64,000 nt of DNA from Pseudonocardiaceae bacterium. Lineage in GTDB: Bacteria > Actinomycetota > Actinomycetes > Mycobacteriales > Pseudonocardiaceae. A model generated the notes under the pieces. The model was not told the origin of the DNA and made no database searches. It worked only from the letters and a program-made list of their open reading frames with translations. The stretch is taken from the NCBI GenBank assembly GCA_009379845.1, contig WHSZ01000014.1, positions 1 through 64,000 of the forward strand, read 5' to 3'. Position numbers and translations under genes: made by a program. Below are positions 8,311-15,902 of this stretch, piece after piece (within the stretch, counting starts at the first letter, position 1; every line of letters starts with the position of its first letter).

Positions 8311-9579
8311 CTACAGTGCTGTCTCCCATAAGGCGCTGATCGGCACAGCTCGAAATTGGGGGCCGAACGGCAAGGTCTCCGTACCGGTGTAGAGCACGAA
8401 TCCGGCGATCAGGTCCTGACCCAGTCGTTCAGCTAGGTGGCGCAGGCCCCGAAAGTCCTCGCGCTGCACCGTGGAAGCGGCCTTGATCTCGATGGCAACC
8501 ACCTGGCGGCGACTGTTTTCGAGTATCACGTTGACCTCGACTCTGTCCTTCGTGCGGTAGTGGAACAGTTCGGCATCTTGATCGGACCAGGTCAGCTGGC
8601 GGCCGAGTTCGGATACCACGAAACTCTCCAGCAATGGCCCCAGAGGTCCCCCTGCCTCGCGCAACGCATCGGCACCCAAGCCACACAGGGCGGCCGCGAT
8701 CCCGGAATCCACCATCGCTACTTTGGGCGTCGACACGGCGCGAGCGCTTAAGTTGCGCGACCACGCCGGAATCCGCTTGATCAGGAACACCTCTTCCAGC
8801 AGGCGCAGGTAGCGGGTCACGGTGTCGCGTGGCAGGCCGAGTTCACCACCGAGCACGCCCGGTACCAAGAGCTGCCCGGACCGCGCAGCGAGCAGTCTTG
8901 TCAGTGCGTGCATCTCAGTGCCCCGCTCGATCTCGGACAGCTGAATGACGTCCCGATTGACCAAATCGGCTACATACGACTTGAAGAATCGCGTACGACG
9001 TTTGCCCGTTCGTGCGACCGCCTCGGGGAAGCCACCCCGTACAACGCGTTCTACGTAGTCCGCGCGGGTCTCGGCCGAGGTGTGCTCGAACTTCACGCCC
9101 TCTGCGAAAGCCGCGTCGATGAAGCCGTCCGGTTTGTCGTCGATCTCGCCCTGCGACAGTGGCCACAGTTCAATGGTCTCCATCCGGCCCGGCAATGCAT
9201 CCGGTACATCACGCAACGCCATCACCCGCGCGGACCCAGTCAACAGGAACCGCCCAGGGCGCGGATCGGCGTCGACCATTTCCTTGATCGCGAGCAGCAA
9301 CTGCGGCACGCGCTGCACCTCGTCGATCACTATTGGGCCAGCACCTGCGACGAACTCGGTCGGGTCGTACTGGGCGGCCTGCCTGGTAGCAGCTCGGTCA
9401 AGACTGCGCCATTGAGCACCGTGGCTGTTGCCTACCTGGGCAACAAGCGTGCTCTTGCCACACTGCCGCGCTCCGTTGACGAGTACCACCCGAGTGTCAC
9501 CCATCGCCTCGTCGACGGCTATGGCAGCATGTCGTGGCAGAATCCGGCCGATCGGTGAGGGGGGTACACGCGGCGTCAT
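8311..9579 (-). CDS. AAA-family ATPase with DUF4143 domain
   Basis: ATPase of 422 residues. Walker A is GARQCGKST (36-44) and Walker B is PIVIDEVQRVP (about 82-92), followed by the LLTGSARV sensor strand. The C-terminal half (about 210-370) has the DUF4143 pattern: a small winged-helix-like region, then KVAMVDSGIAAAL and VVSELGRQL...FHYRTKDRVEVNVILE...VAIEIKAA, which resembles a degenerate PD-(D/E)xK fold. These proteins are widespread in bacteria, often in accessory DNA, and their role is poorly known. The gene lies on the same strand as the rest of the island, 191 nt from the HTH gene. A 13-bp palindrome sits just upstream of its ATG. Confidence 0.85.
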   Translation of the reverse strand: MTPRVPPSPIGRILPRHAAIAVDEAMGDTRVVLVNGARQCGKSTLVAQVGNSHGAQWRSLDRAATRQAAQYDPTEFVAGAGPIVIDEVQRVPQLLLAIKEMVDADPRPGRFLLTGSARVMALRDVPDALPGRMETIELWPLSQGEIDDKPDGFIDAAFAEGVKFEHTSAETRADYVERVVRGGFPEAVARTGKRRTRFFKSYVADLVNRDVIQLSEIERGTEMHALTRLLAARSGQLLVPGVLGGELGLPRDTVTRYLRLLEEVFLIKRIPAWSRNLSARAVSTPKVAMVDSGIAAALCGLGADALREAGGPLGPLLESFVVSELGRQLTWSDQDAELFHYRTKDRVEVNVILENSRRQVVAIEIKAASTVQREDFRGLRHLAERLGQDLIAGFVLYTGTETLPFGPQFRAVPISALWETAL

Positions 9580-10060
9580 TTAACGGATTATCGCACACTG
9601 TGCGTGTTTGTCCGCCCGTGGCGTGCGTGTCTGGTCGCCGACTTTGTGCGTGTGTGGCCGCTGCGCTGACGCGCACTTCGACGGAAGCCCGGCTGCGGGC
9701 CTACGCGAGCTCATTGGCGAAGCGCGGTCGCGCCCGAGTGACTTGTCCGCCGCAGTCAGGTCAATCGGATGACGTCGTCCGCCTGAAGTGCCGACTTCCG
9801 CAGGTCACCGCTCACACGCGCGCACCGGGCGAAGCGAAATCTCAGGACCTGCGACCAGCATGAAGCGATTCTTATGCCTTAACGTTAAGTCCACCTTAGG
9901 GGTGTTATTACAACCCTGAGCTGAGTTGAGGTCTTGCAGCAGGACCGCAACGATGGATATCGAGGACGGGCCACCCGCTTGGCGGGTGGCCCTCTTGTTA
10001 TCTCGGGGCTTCGGAGTGGTGTGGCCTGCGTCACGTGTCGACTGGTGTGCGTGCCGGACG
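9580..10060. other. non-coding border region with palindromes; no tRNA seen
   Basis: About 480 bases without a convincing gene, between the island ATPase and the truncated aminotransferase. It holds CGCACACTGTGCG (9592-9604), a palindrome in the ATPase promoter region. It also holds CTTAACGTTAAG (9878-9889), a 12-bp palindrome in an AT-richer patch. An intrinsic terminator follows at 9968-9992. I looked for a tRNA that could serve as an attachment site and found no cloverleaf or CCA-ended arm. Confidence 0.5.
9968..9992 (+). terminator. intrinsic terminator hairpin
   Basis: Perfect 11-bp stem GGGCCACCCGC / GCGGGTGGCCC with a TTG loop, followed by TCTTGTT on the plus strand. No intact plus-strand gene lies upstream in the window, so it probably belonged to a gene lost when the region was rearranged, or it insulates the island. 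Confidence 0.7.
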
Positions 10061-11189
10061 GTGTTGATACAGGGTGAGGGTGGATTCGTCGTACCGGGCG
10101 CCTGGATTCCTGAACGCCGTGGCGAACTGGTGCACGGACAACGGCGTACTGCTGATCGCCGATGAGATCCAGACCGGGTTCTGCCGCACCGGGACGTGGT
10201 TCGCCTGCGAGCATGAGAATGTGATTCCCGACCTGATCACGACGGCGAAGGGCATCGCGGGAGGCCTGCCGCTGGCCGGCGTGACCGGGCGCAGCGAAGT
10301 GATGAACGCGGTGCACGCCGGTGGGCTGGGCGGTACCTACGGCGGCAACCCGGTCGCGTGTGCGGCCGCGGAGGCGGCGACCGAGACCATGCGTACCCGG
10401 GATCTCGCGGCGGCCGCTCGCCAGGTCGAGCAGTCCGCAATGCCCCGGCTGCGCGCGTTGGCGCAGCGGGACGGGGGCATCGGCGATGTTCGCGGCAGGG
10501 GCGAGCTGGCGATCGAGTTCGTGATCCCGGGTACGGACGAGCTGGACGCGGACCGTGCCACCCGGGTGGCCAAGGCGTGTCACGAGGCAGGGGTGATCGT
10601 GCTGACCTGTGGCACCTACGGGAACGTCATCCGCCTGCTGCCGCCGCTGACCATTCCGGAGACCCTGCTCGACGAAGGTCTCGGTGTGCTCGAACGAGCC
10701 GCGGCGGCGGAAGGTGCGCCCGCCGCGCCGTACTGGGAAGTCGCCGAAACACCGCCGACCGGCGACGATCCGCTGGACGCGCTGATCGTCCGGCTGGCCG
10801 CCGCGTACGAGCAGCCCTCGCTGCTGAAGTTCCACCTCGACGACGTCGGCTCTGCCGCCGGGCGCGCGGCGGAACTCGCCGACAAGGACCTCCGGGTCAG
10901 TACGCAGAACCAGGTGCTCACCGCGGGCGATTATCTCGCCGCCTACGTGCTGGAGTGGACGTTGCACCACCTCGGCCTGATCGCGCACGTCCCGGACGCG
11001 GCGCCACCGCCGGACGAGAGCCTCGGCCCGTCGCGGGAGATGCTGGAGAAGATCGCCGGTGCACCTTTCCCCGCATCGTTCTGCGACCTGGACGCTCTGC
11101 TGGTCGGCACCGGCAGGCGTGCGCCGACTGCCGAGGAGACTGCCGAACTGGGCGCGGTGGCCGCGAGGCTCCCGCTCATTCTCGGATGA
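10061..11189 (+). pseudogene. 5'-truncated, frameshifted 4-aminobutyrate aminotransferase joined to a maleylpyruvate-isomerase-like tail
   Basis: The first part is the C-terminal half of a class III aminotransferase of the GabT type. It begins abruptly at QGEGGFVVP, continues through LIADEIQTGF, the PLP-lysine loop TTAKGIAGGLPLAG and VIRLLPPLTI, and lacks its N-terminal half. One extra base in GTACCGGGCG (near 10095) breaks the frame between GGFVVP and PGFL. After the aminotransferase end (VLERA) the frame runs into DDPLDALIVRLAAAY...STQNQVLTAGDYLAAYVLEWTLHHLGLIAHV...LPLILG. That matches the C-terminal part of mycothiol-dependent maleylpyruvate isomerase-like (MDMPI) proteins, without their N-terminal metal-binding region. 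The simplest reading is two genes fused by deletion at the edge of the accessory island. A short protein could still be made from 10074, but it would lack the first half of the active site. Confidence 0.75.
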
Positions 11190-11332
11190 TCTTGCGGGTC
11201 CGCCGTCCCTGACCGAAAGCCGCAACCGGGCCACCCCATGCGCGCCAGCGGTCCTCGCGGTGATCGCGGCCCGCGCCGCTACCCGCGACATTCAGCCACC
11301 GAGGGTGCCGGCGTCAGCACGCAGATGTACAA

Positions 11333-11349
11333 GTTCGACACTGTCGAAC
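11333..11349. promoter_or_regulatory. 17-bp perfect palindrome upstream of iclR-type gene
   Basis: GTTCGACA-C-TGTCGAAC, eight paired bases each side of one centre base, about 100 nt before the IclR start. IclR-family operators are short palindromes of this size, so this is a candidate autoregulatory site. Confidence 0.55.
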
Positions 11350-11418
11350 GCGATTCGTGCCCATGTCGCTTCTGTGGAACCCGGTCTATTGACCCGGTGA
11401 CAGCGCATTCCTAATCTG

Positions 11419-11437
11419 CTTTCGCACCTGGCGAAAG
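11419..11437. promoter_or_regulatory. inverted repeat just before the IclR start
   Basis: CTTTCGC (11419-11425) and GCGAAAG (11431-11437) pair perfectly across ACCTG, ending 10 nt before the ATG at 11448. It could be a second operator for the regulator or a hairpin in its leader. It is short, so chance cannot be excluded. Confidence 0.45.
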
Positions 11438-11447
11438 GCGTTCGGTC

Positions 11448-12227
11448 ATGTCGAACAATCCGCGTAGGATCAACAGCGTGAGCAACGCGCTGCGGTTGCT
11501 CACCGAGCTGGCGGACGTGCCGGAAGGCGCCGGCATCTCCGAGCTGGCCGCGCGGCTCGAGCTGGGTAAGAGCACCGTGCACCTCCTACTCGCCACGCTC
11601 GCCGACCATGGCTTCGTGGAACGCCTTGACGGCGGGAACTACCGGCTGGGCATCGCCGTCTTCGAGGTCGGCTCGGCGGTACCGGAAAGCTCCCGGTTCG
11701 GCGGCGCTCTCGCACCACCCATGCGACGGCTTGCCGACCTGTCCGGGGAGGCCGTCTCGCTCGCGATCCGGCGAGGCAGGGACGCGATCATCGTGCAGCG
11801 CTTCGAAAGCGCCAGCATTCTGCGTGCGGAAATCAAGATCGGAACGCGAATGCCGGTGCACAGCTGCGGCTCGGGAAAGGTGTTCCTCGCCGACCTCGAC
11901 CGCGCGGAAATCGACGCACTTTTTCCACGGGAAACACTTCCTCCGGTAACGAAGTACACGTTACGAAAGAAATCCACGTTGCTACGGCAGATCGCCGATA
12001 TACGGCGGCAAGGATACGCGACAAACGACGAAGAATTCCACGATGAGGTCCGCGGTATCGCGACCGGGGTGACCGACAAGCACGGCGCCACCGTGGCCGC
12101 ATTGAGTATAGCGGGGCCAATTCCGCGTTTCCGTCCAGATGATTGGCTCGCCGAGCTGCTCGAGACGGCGAACCGTATGTCGGAGATTCTGGTCAATGGC
12201 GCGCGCAACCGCGCGATTTCCGAATAA
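11448..12227 (+). CDS. IclR-family transcriptional regulator
   Basis: Regulator of 259 residues, normal length for IclR proteins. The winged HTH spans about 5-60 (SVSNALRLLTELADVPEGAGISELAARLELGKSTVHLLLATL, with the recognition helix near 38-50). The C-terminal effector domain spans 75-250, with the characteristic MPVHSCGSGKVFLA and GYATNDEEFHDEVRGIATGV segments. It precedes, on the same strand, the membrane peptide - symporter - hydantoinase - aminotransferase operon, 60 nt before its first start. It is therefore the likely local regulator, sensing a substrate or intermediate. Two palindromes lie in its own upstream region. Confidence 0.9.
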   Translation: MSNNPRRINSVSNALRLLTELADVPEGAGISELAARLELGKSTVHLLLATLADHGFVERLDGGNYRLGIAVFEVGSAVPESSRFGGALAPPMRRLADLSGEAVSLAIRRGRDAIIVQRFESASILRAEIKIGTRMPVHSCGSGKVFLADLDRAEIDALFPRETLPPVTKYTLRKKSTLLRQIADIRRQGYATNDEEFHDEVRGIATGVTDKHGATVAALSIAGPIPRFRPDDWLAELLETANRMSEILVNGARNRAISE

Positions 12228-12286
12228 TCCGAGAAACTTCGCGAACCTTAGACGCATTCGGTCCAGTAGGCCGTTAGGAGCACGTT

Positions 12287-12406
12287 ATGGAATGGCTCTC
12301 CGATGCGATCCCGTTGATATTTATCGGGGTCATACAAATATTCATGGCCTTCGGTATTGGCCTGTACATGCTTCGCCGTGAGCGTGGAAGGGACGGCCGA
12401 AAATGA
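12287..12406 (+). CDS. 39-residue membrane peptide, putative small subunit of the adjacent symporter
   Basis: Short frame starting MEWLSDAIPLIFIGVIQIF, with one transmembrane helix (about residues 8-29) followed by a basic cytoplasmic tail ending RRERGRDGRK. A good ribosome site (TTAGGAG, 6 nt before the ATG) precedes it. Its stop overlaps the symporter start as ATGA, which strongly supports translation and co-function. Small accessory proteins encoded immediately upstream of sodium:solute symporters are known in several bacteria and archaea. I assign it there by position and topology, not by sequence match. It is the first gene of the operon after the IclR regulator. Confidence 0.75.
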   Translation: MEWLSDAIPLIFIGVIQIFMAFGIGLYMLRRERGRDGRK

Positions 12407-13881
12407 GTCATGTCATCACCGGCTGCGTGGCCGTGTTCGCCGTGCTCGTGCTGTGGTCGGCCTGGCACGGGTACCGCAAGACCAGCAACTCCGCGGACTA
12501 CTTCGTCGCCGGCAGGTCCGCGCCCTGGTGGCTGATCTCGGGTTCATTGATCGCGTCGACGGTGTCCGGCGCTACGTTCTTCGGGCTGATCAGCTCGTAC
12601 TACCGCACCGGGTTCTCCGCACACTGGATCCCACTCGGTGTGGCGTTCTCCTGGTTGCTTATCTGCTTCGCGGTGGGGCCTCGACTGCGCAGGCACGGGC
12701 GCTTCACGATCCCCGAGTACCTCGCGGACCGCTTCAACTCATCCGGGCTGCGCGTGGTGTTCTCCGCGGTCACCGTGGTCTGGATGGTCTTCCTGCTGGC
12801 CACCGTGCTGGTACAGGGAGGCTTGCTGTTCGGCTCGATGTGGGGGTGGAGCTACGGCACTTCGGTTCTGGTGATCACCGCCATCGTTATCCTGTACACC
12901 TTTTTCGGTGGGCAGAAGGCCGTGCTGTACACCGACTTCGTGCAAGCAGTCGCGTTCCTGCTGGCTGTCGCGGTGGTGGTACCGGTGACCATCTCCGCAG
13001 CGGGCGGCTGGGGTGAGATCACCAGCACGATCTCCGCCGAGCAACGAGGGTTCTTCGGTGGCACCGGTGGGGTGCTCAGCGTGCTCAACGCGACCGCGCT
13101 GTTCTTCGTGTGGTTCCTCGGGTACCTGGGTCATCCCGGGTTCCTCACCCGGTTCTACGCGGCGCGCAGCGAACGCGACGTGATCAAGACTGGTATCGCG
13201 GTATCCGCGGTGTACCTACCTTTCTGGGCACTGATCGGTATCGCCGGGGCGGCGACCCGGGTGCTCTACCCGAACGCGGACGACACCGAGGCGGTGTGGG
13301 TGCGGTTCGTCATCGAACACACCCCGGCGATCGTCGCGGGCGTCCTGCTCGCATCGATCATCGGCGCCGTACTGTCCTCCGCGGACACCTGGCTGCTCAC
13401 CGCCGCCTCTTCGGGCACACATGACCTGCTGCGCAAGGTCGTCGGTTCGTCGTGGGGTGACCGGCAGCTGCTGCGCAACACCAAGCTGCTGGTCGTACTG
13501 CTCGGTCTGGCCGCACTGCCGTTCGGACTGTGGCGACCTACCTACATCACCGACATGATGACGATCGCCTACACGGTGGCCGGCGCGTCGGGCGGTGTGC
13601 TGATCCTGTTCAGCCTGTACTGGCGCAGAACCACCCGGCAGGGCGCCTGGGCAGGGCTGATCTTCGGGGCGGTGTCCGCGACCGGAGGGCGGATCGCGCA
13701 AGAGCTGGGGCTGACCCCCGACTGGTTCGACCCGATCCTGCCGACCTTGGCCGGGACCACCCTGCTCGTCGTCGCGGTCTCGTTGCGCACCCCGGTCGAT
13801 CCCGCCGCGACCGCGGTCTTCGACCGGCTACGTACGCGACAGTCGCAAGAAACCACACGCCACTCGGAGGAAACCGTATGA
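12403..13881 (+). CDS. sodium:solute symporter (SSS family)
   Basis: Polytopic membrane protein of 492 residues with about thirteen hydrophobic helices. SSS hallmarks are visible: an N-terminal helix then KTSNSADYFVAGRSAPWWLI, SGATFFGL, the IPEYLADRF motif, YTFFGGQKAVLYTDFVQ, and GAVLSSADTWLLTAAS. The family imports organic acids, amino acids, vitamins or urea-like compounds with Na+. Lying between a peptide subunit and hydantoinase genes, it probably takes up the compound degraded by HyuA/HyuB. It overlaps both neighbours by ATGA. Substrate is not determinable from sequence. Confidence 0.9.
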   Translation: MSHVITGCVAVFAVLVLWSAWHGYRKTSNSADYFVAGRSAPWWLISGSLIASTVSGATFFGLISSYYRTGFSAHWIPLGVAFSWLLICFAVGPRLRRHGRFTIPEYLADRFNSSGLRVVFSAVTVVWMVFLLATVLVQGGLLFGSMWGWSYGTSVLVITAIVILYTFFGGQKAVLYTDFVQAVAFLLAVAVVVPVTISAAGGWGEITSTISAEQRGFFGGTGGVLSVLNATALFFVWFLGYLGHPGFLTRFYAARSERDVIKTGIAVSAVYLPFWALIGIAGAATRVLYPNADDTEAVWVRFVIEHTPAIVAGVLLASIIGAVLSSADTWLLTAASSGTHDLLRKVVGSSWGDRQLLRNTKLLVVLLGLAALPFGLWRPTYITDMMTIAYTVAGASGGVLILFSLYWRRTTRQGAWAGLIFGAVSATGGRIAQELGLTPDWFDPILPTLAGTTLLVVAVSLRTPVDPAATAVFDRLRTRQSQETTRHSEETV

Positions 13882-15902
13882 CCGCAAGTGCCGGCGTAGA
13901 CGTTGGAGGCACGTTCACCGACGTCACCGTCACCGACCCGGCGACCGGCCAGGTCACCGTCGCCAAGGTGCTCAGCACCGCCAACCAGGCAGACGGCTTG
14001 GTGCACGGGCTACGTGCCGCGGGTGCCTGCCTGGCCGAGCTCGACGCGGTCGTGCACGGCACCACCATCGCCACCAACACGATTCTGGAACGGCGGGGCG
14101 CGGTCGTCGCACTCGTTACCACCGCGGGCTTTCGCGACGTGCTCGAACTGCGCCGCCGCGACCGGCCGCACACCTACGGACTGACAAGCGACTACCAGCC
14201 GCTGATCGCGCGGGCCAACTGCCTGGAGGTAACCGAGCGTGTCAACGCGGACGGGACCGTGCACACCCCGCTGGCAGCCGGTGACATCGACGCGCTGATC
14301 GACGCGCTGAGCACCGGTGGCTACCAGGCCGTCGCGGTGTGCCTGCTCAACTCCTACGCGAACCCCGTGCACGAGCAGCAGCTCGGGGCCGCCCTCCGGG
14401 AGCGGTTGCCCGAACTGCCGATGTCGCTGTCCCACGAGCTCGCAGCCGAGGCCGGCGAGTTCGAGCGCGCGTCGACCGTGACGGTCAACGCGTACGTGCA
14501 GCCGAAGATGCGGGATTACCTGAGCAGCGTCCGCGAGCAGCTCAGTGATGCGGGTTTTCGTCGTGAGGTACAGGTAATGCAGTCCTCGGGCGGGCTGATG
14601 CCGGTGTCTCGGGCGATCCGTGAACCCGCACGCACCGCGTTGTCCGGCCCCGCCGCGGGCACGGTCGCCGCCGCCGCGACCGCGGCGGGCGCCGGGTTCA
14701 CCGATGTCATCTCCGCCGACATGGGTGGCACGTCGTTCGATGTGGCGCTCATCCCTGGCGGGAGCCCCGCGGTGAGCACGCTGACCCAGTTGGACTTCGG
14801 GATCCCACTCAAACTGCCCATGGTGGACATTCACACCATCGGTGCGGGTGGTGGCTCGATCGCCACCGTCGACAGGGGCGGGGTCCTGCAGGTGGGACCG
14901 CGCAGCGCGGGCGCGGACCCCGGGCCGGCGTGCTACGGCCGTGGTGGCACCGAGCCGACGGTGACCGACGCCAACGTCGTACTCGGCAGGTTGCCCAGCG
15001 ACCAGACGCTCGGCACCGAAGCCGCGTTGCGGCTGGACGCGCCGGCTGCGGCGCGTGCGATCGACGAGCACGTGGGTGCTCCGCTCGGATTGATTACCGC
15101 ACAAGCGGCCCTGTCCATAATCGCGGTCGCGAACACCAAGATGGCGGGTGCGATCCGGAATGTGTCGGTCGACCAGGGTGCGGACCCACGCAAGTTCACA
15201 CTCGTCGGGTTCGGCGGTGCGGGACCCCTGCACGCGGTGGAACTGGCCAGGGAGATCGGCTGCGCGCACGTGATCCTGCCGCCCCGCCCCGGATTGGCCT
15301 GCGCGCTCGGCTGTCTCGTGGCCGACGCACGCACCGACCTGACCCAGCCCGTCGAGGACCTCGTGGACCGCGTCGGTGAAGCCAGAATTGAGTCGATACT
15401 TTCCGATCAGCTCTCCCGCGGTACCGAGCAACTGCGCGCGGAAGGACTTGCGACCGGCGAGCTGGTGGTCGAGCACTGGGCGGAGATGAGCTACCAGAAG
15501 CAGCTGCACACCGTGCCGGTCGAGCTGGGTGCGGACGCCACCGGATGGACGGTGGCCCGCCTGAACTCGGCGTTCCAGGACGCATATCGGGCCTACTACG
15601 GCGGCTCACTGCGTAAGTCCCCCGCACGGTTGGTCAACCTCCGTACCATGGTGAAGGCACCGCGCGGCGCGCCACCGCTGAACCCGTCGGAGGAGCCCGG
15701 CCGGCCGGCGGGGCGGCGCACGGTGGTGTTCGGCTCCGGCGAGTTCGACACCCCGGTGCTGCCTCGAACCGAGCTGGTCGCCCGTGGCGCGCAGGAGGGC
15801 CCGCTGGTCGTCGAACAGTCCGACACGACGATCCTCATCCCGCCCGGCGCGCGGGTACACGCGGACGCATCGGGCGCACTCGTGGTGGAGGTACACGCAT
15901 GA
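13878..15902 (+). CDS. hydantoinase/oxoprolinase subunit A (HyuA-like)
   Basis: Subunit of 674 residues for an ATP-dependent cyclic-amide hydrolase (N-methylhydantoinase/5-oxoprolinase/acetone carboxylase superfamily). The N-terminal ASKHA ATPase signature is GVDVGGTFTDVTV, with a second phosphate motif at ADMGGTSFDVAL, plus IHTIGAGGGSIA and GFGGAGPLHA. The start at 13878 overlaps the symporter stop as ATGA, with GGAGG 7 nt upstream; the open frame extends further 5' but only inside the symporter gene. Subunit B follows with another ATGA overlap. Together they likely open a ring such as a hydantoin, oxoproline or N-methylhydantoin using ATP. Confidence 0.92.
   Translation: MTASAGVDVGGTFTDVTVTDPATGQVTVAKVLSTANQADGLVHGLRAAGACLAELDAVVHGTTIATNTILERRGAVVALVTTAGFRDVLELRRRDRPHTYGLTSDYQPLIARANCLEVTERVNADGTVHTPLAAGDIDALIDALSTGGYQAVAVCLLNSYANPVHEQQLGAALRERLPELPMSLSHELAAEAGEFERASTVTVNAYVQPKMRDYLSSVREQLSDAGFRREVQVMQSSGGLMPVSRAIREPARTALSGPAAGTVAAAATAAGAGFTDVISADMGGTSFDVALIPGGSPAVSTLTQLDFGIPLKLPMVDIHTIGAGGGSIATVDRGGVLQVGPRSAGADPGPACYGRGGTEPTVTDANVVLGRLPSDQTLGTEAALRLDAPAAARAIDEHVGAPLGLITAQAALSIIAVANTKMAGAIRNVSVDQGADPRKFTLVGFGGAGPLHAVELAREIGCAHVILPPRPGLACALGCLVADARTDLTQPVEDLVDRVGEARIESILSDQLSRGTEQLRAEGLATGELVVEHWAEMSYQKQLHTVPVELGADATGWTVARLNSAFQDAYRAYYGGSLRKSPARLVNLRTMVKAPRGAPPLNPSEEPGRPAGRRTVVFGSGEFDTPVLPRTELVARGAQEGPLVVEQSDTTILIPPGARVHADASGALVVEVHA

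Noticed and set aside
9580..10060. A possible tRNA or attachment site at the island border
   Set aside because: No cloverleaf, anticodon arm or CCA end could be formed. Only unrelated palindromes and a terminator are present.
14010..15509. A 499-codon open frame antisense to hyuA
   Set aside because: It is a shadow of the GC-rich hyuA codon pattern, with no ribosome site and no recognisable domain.
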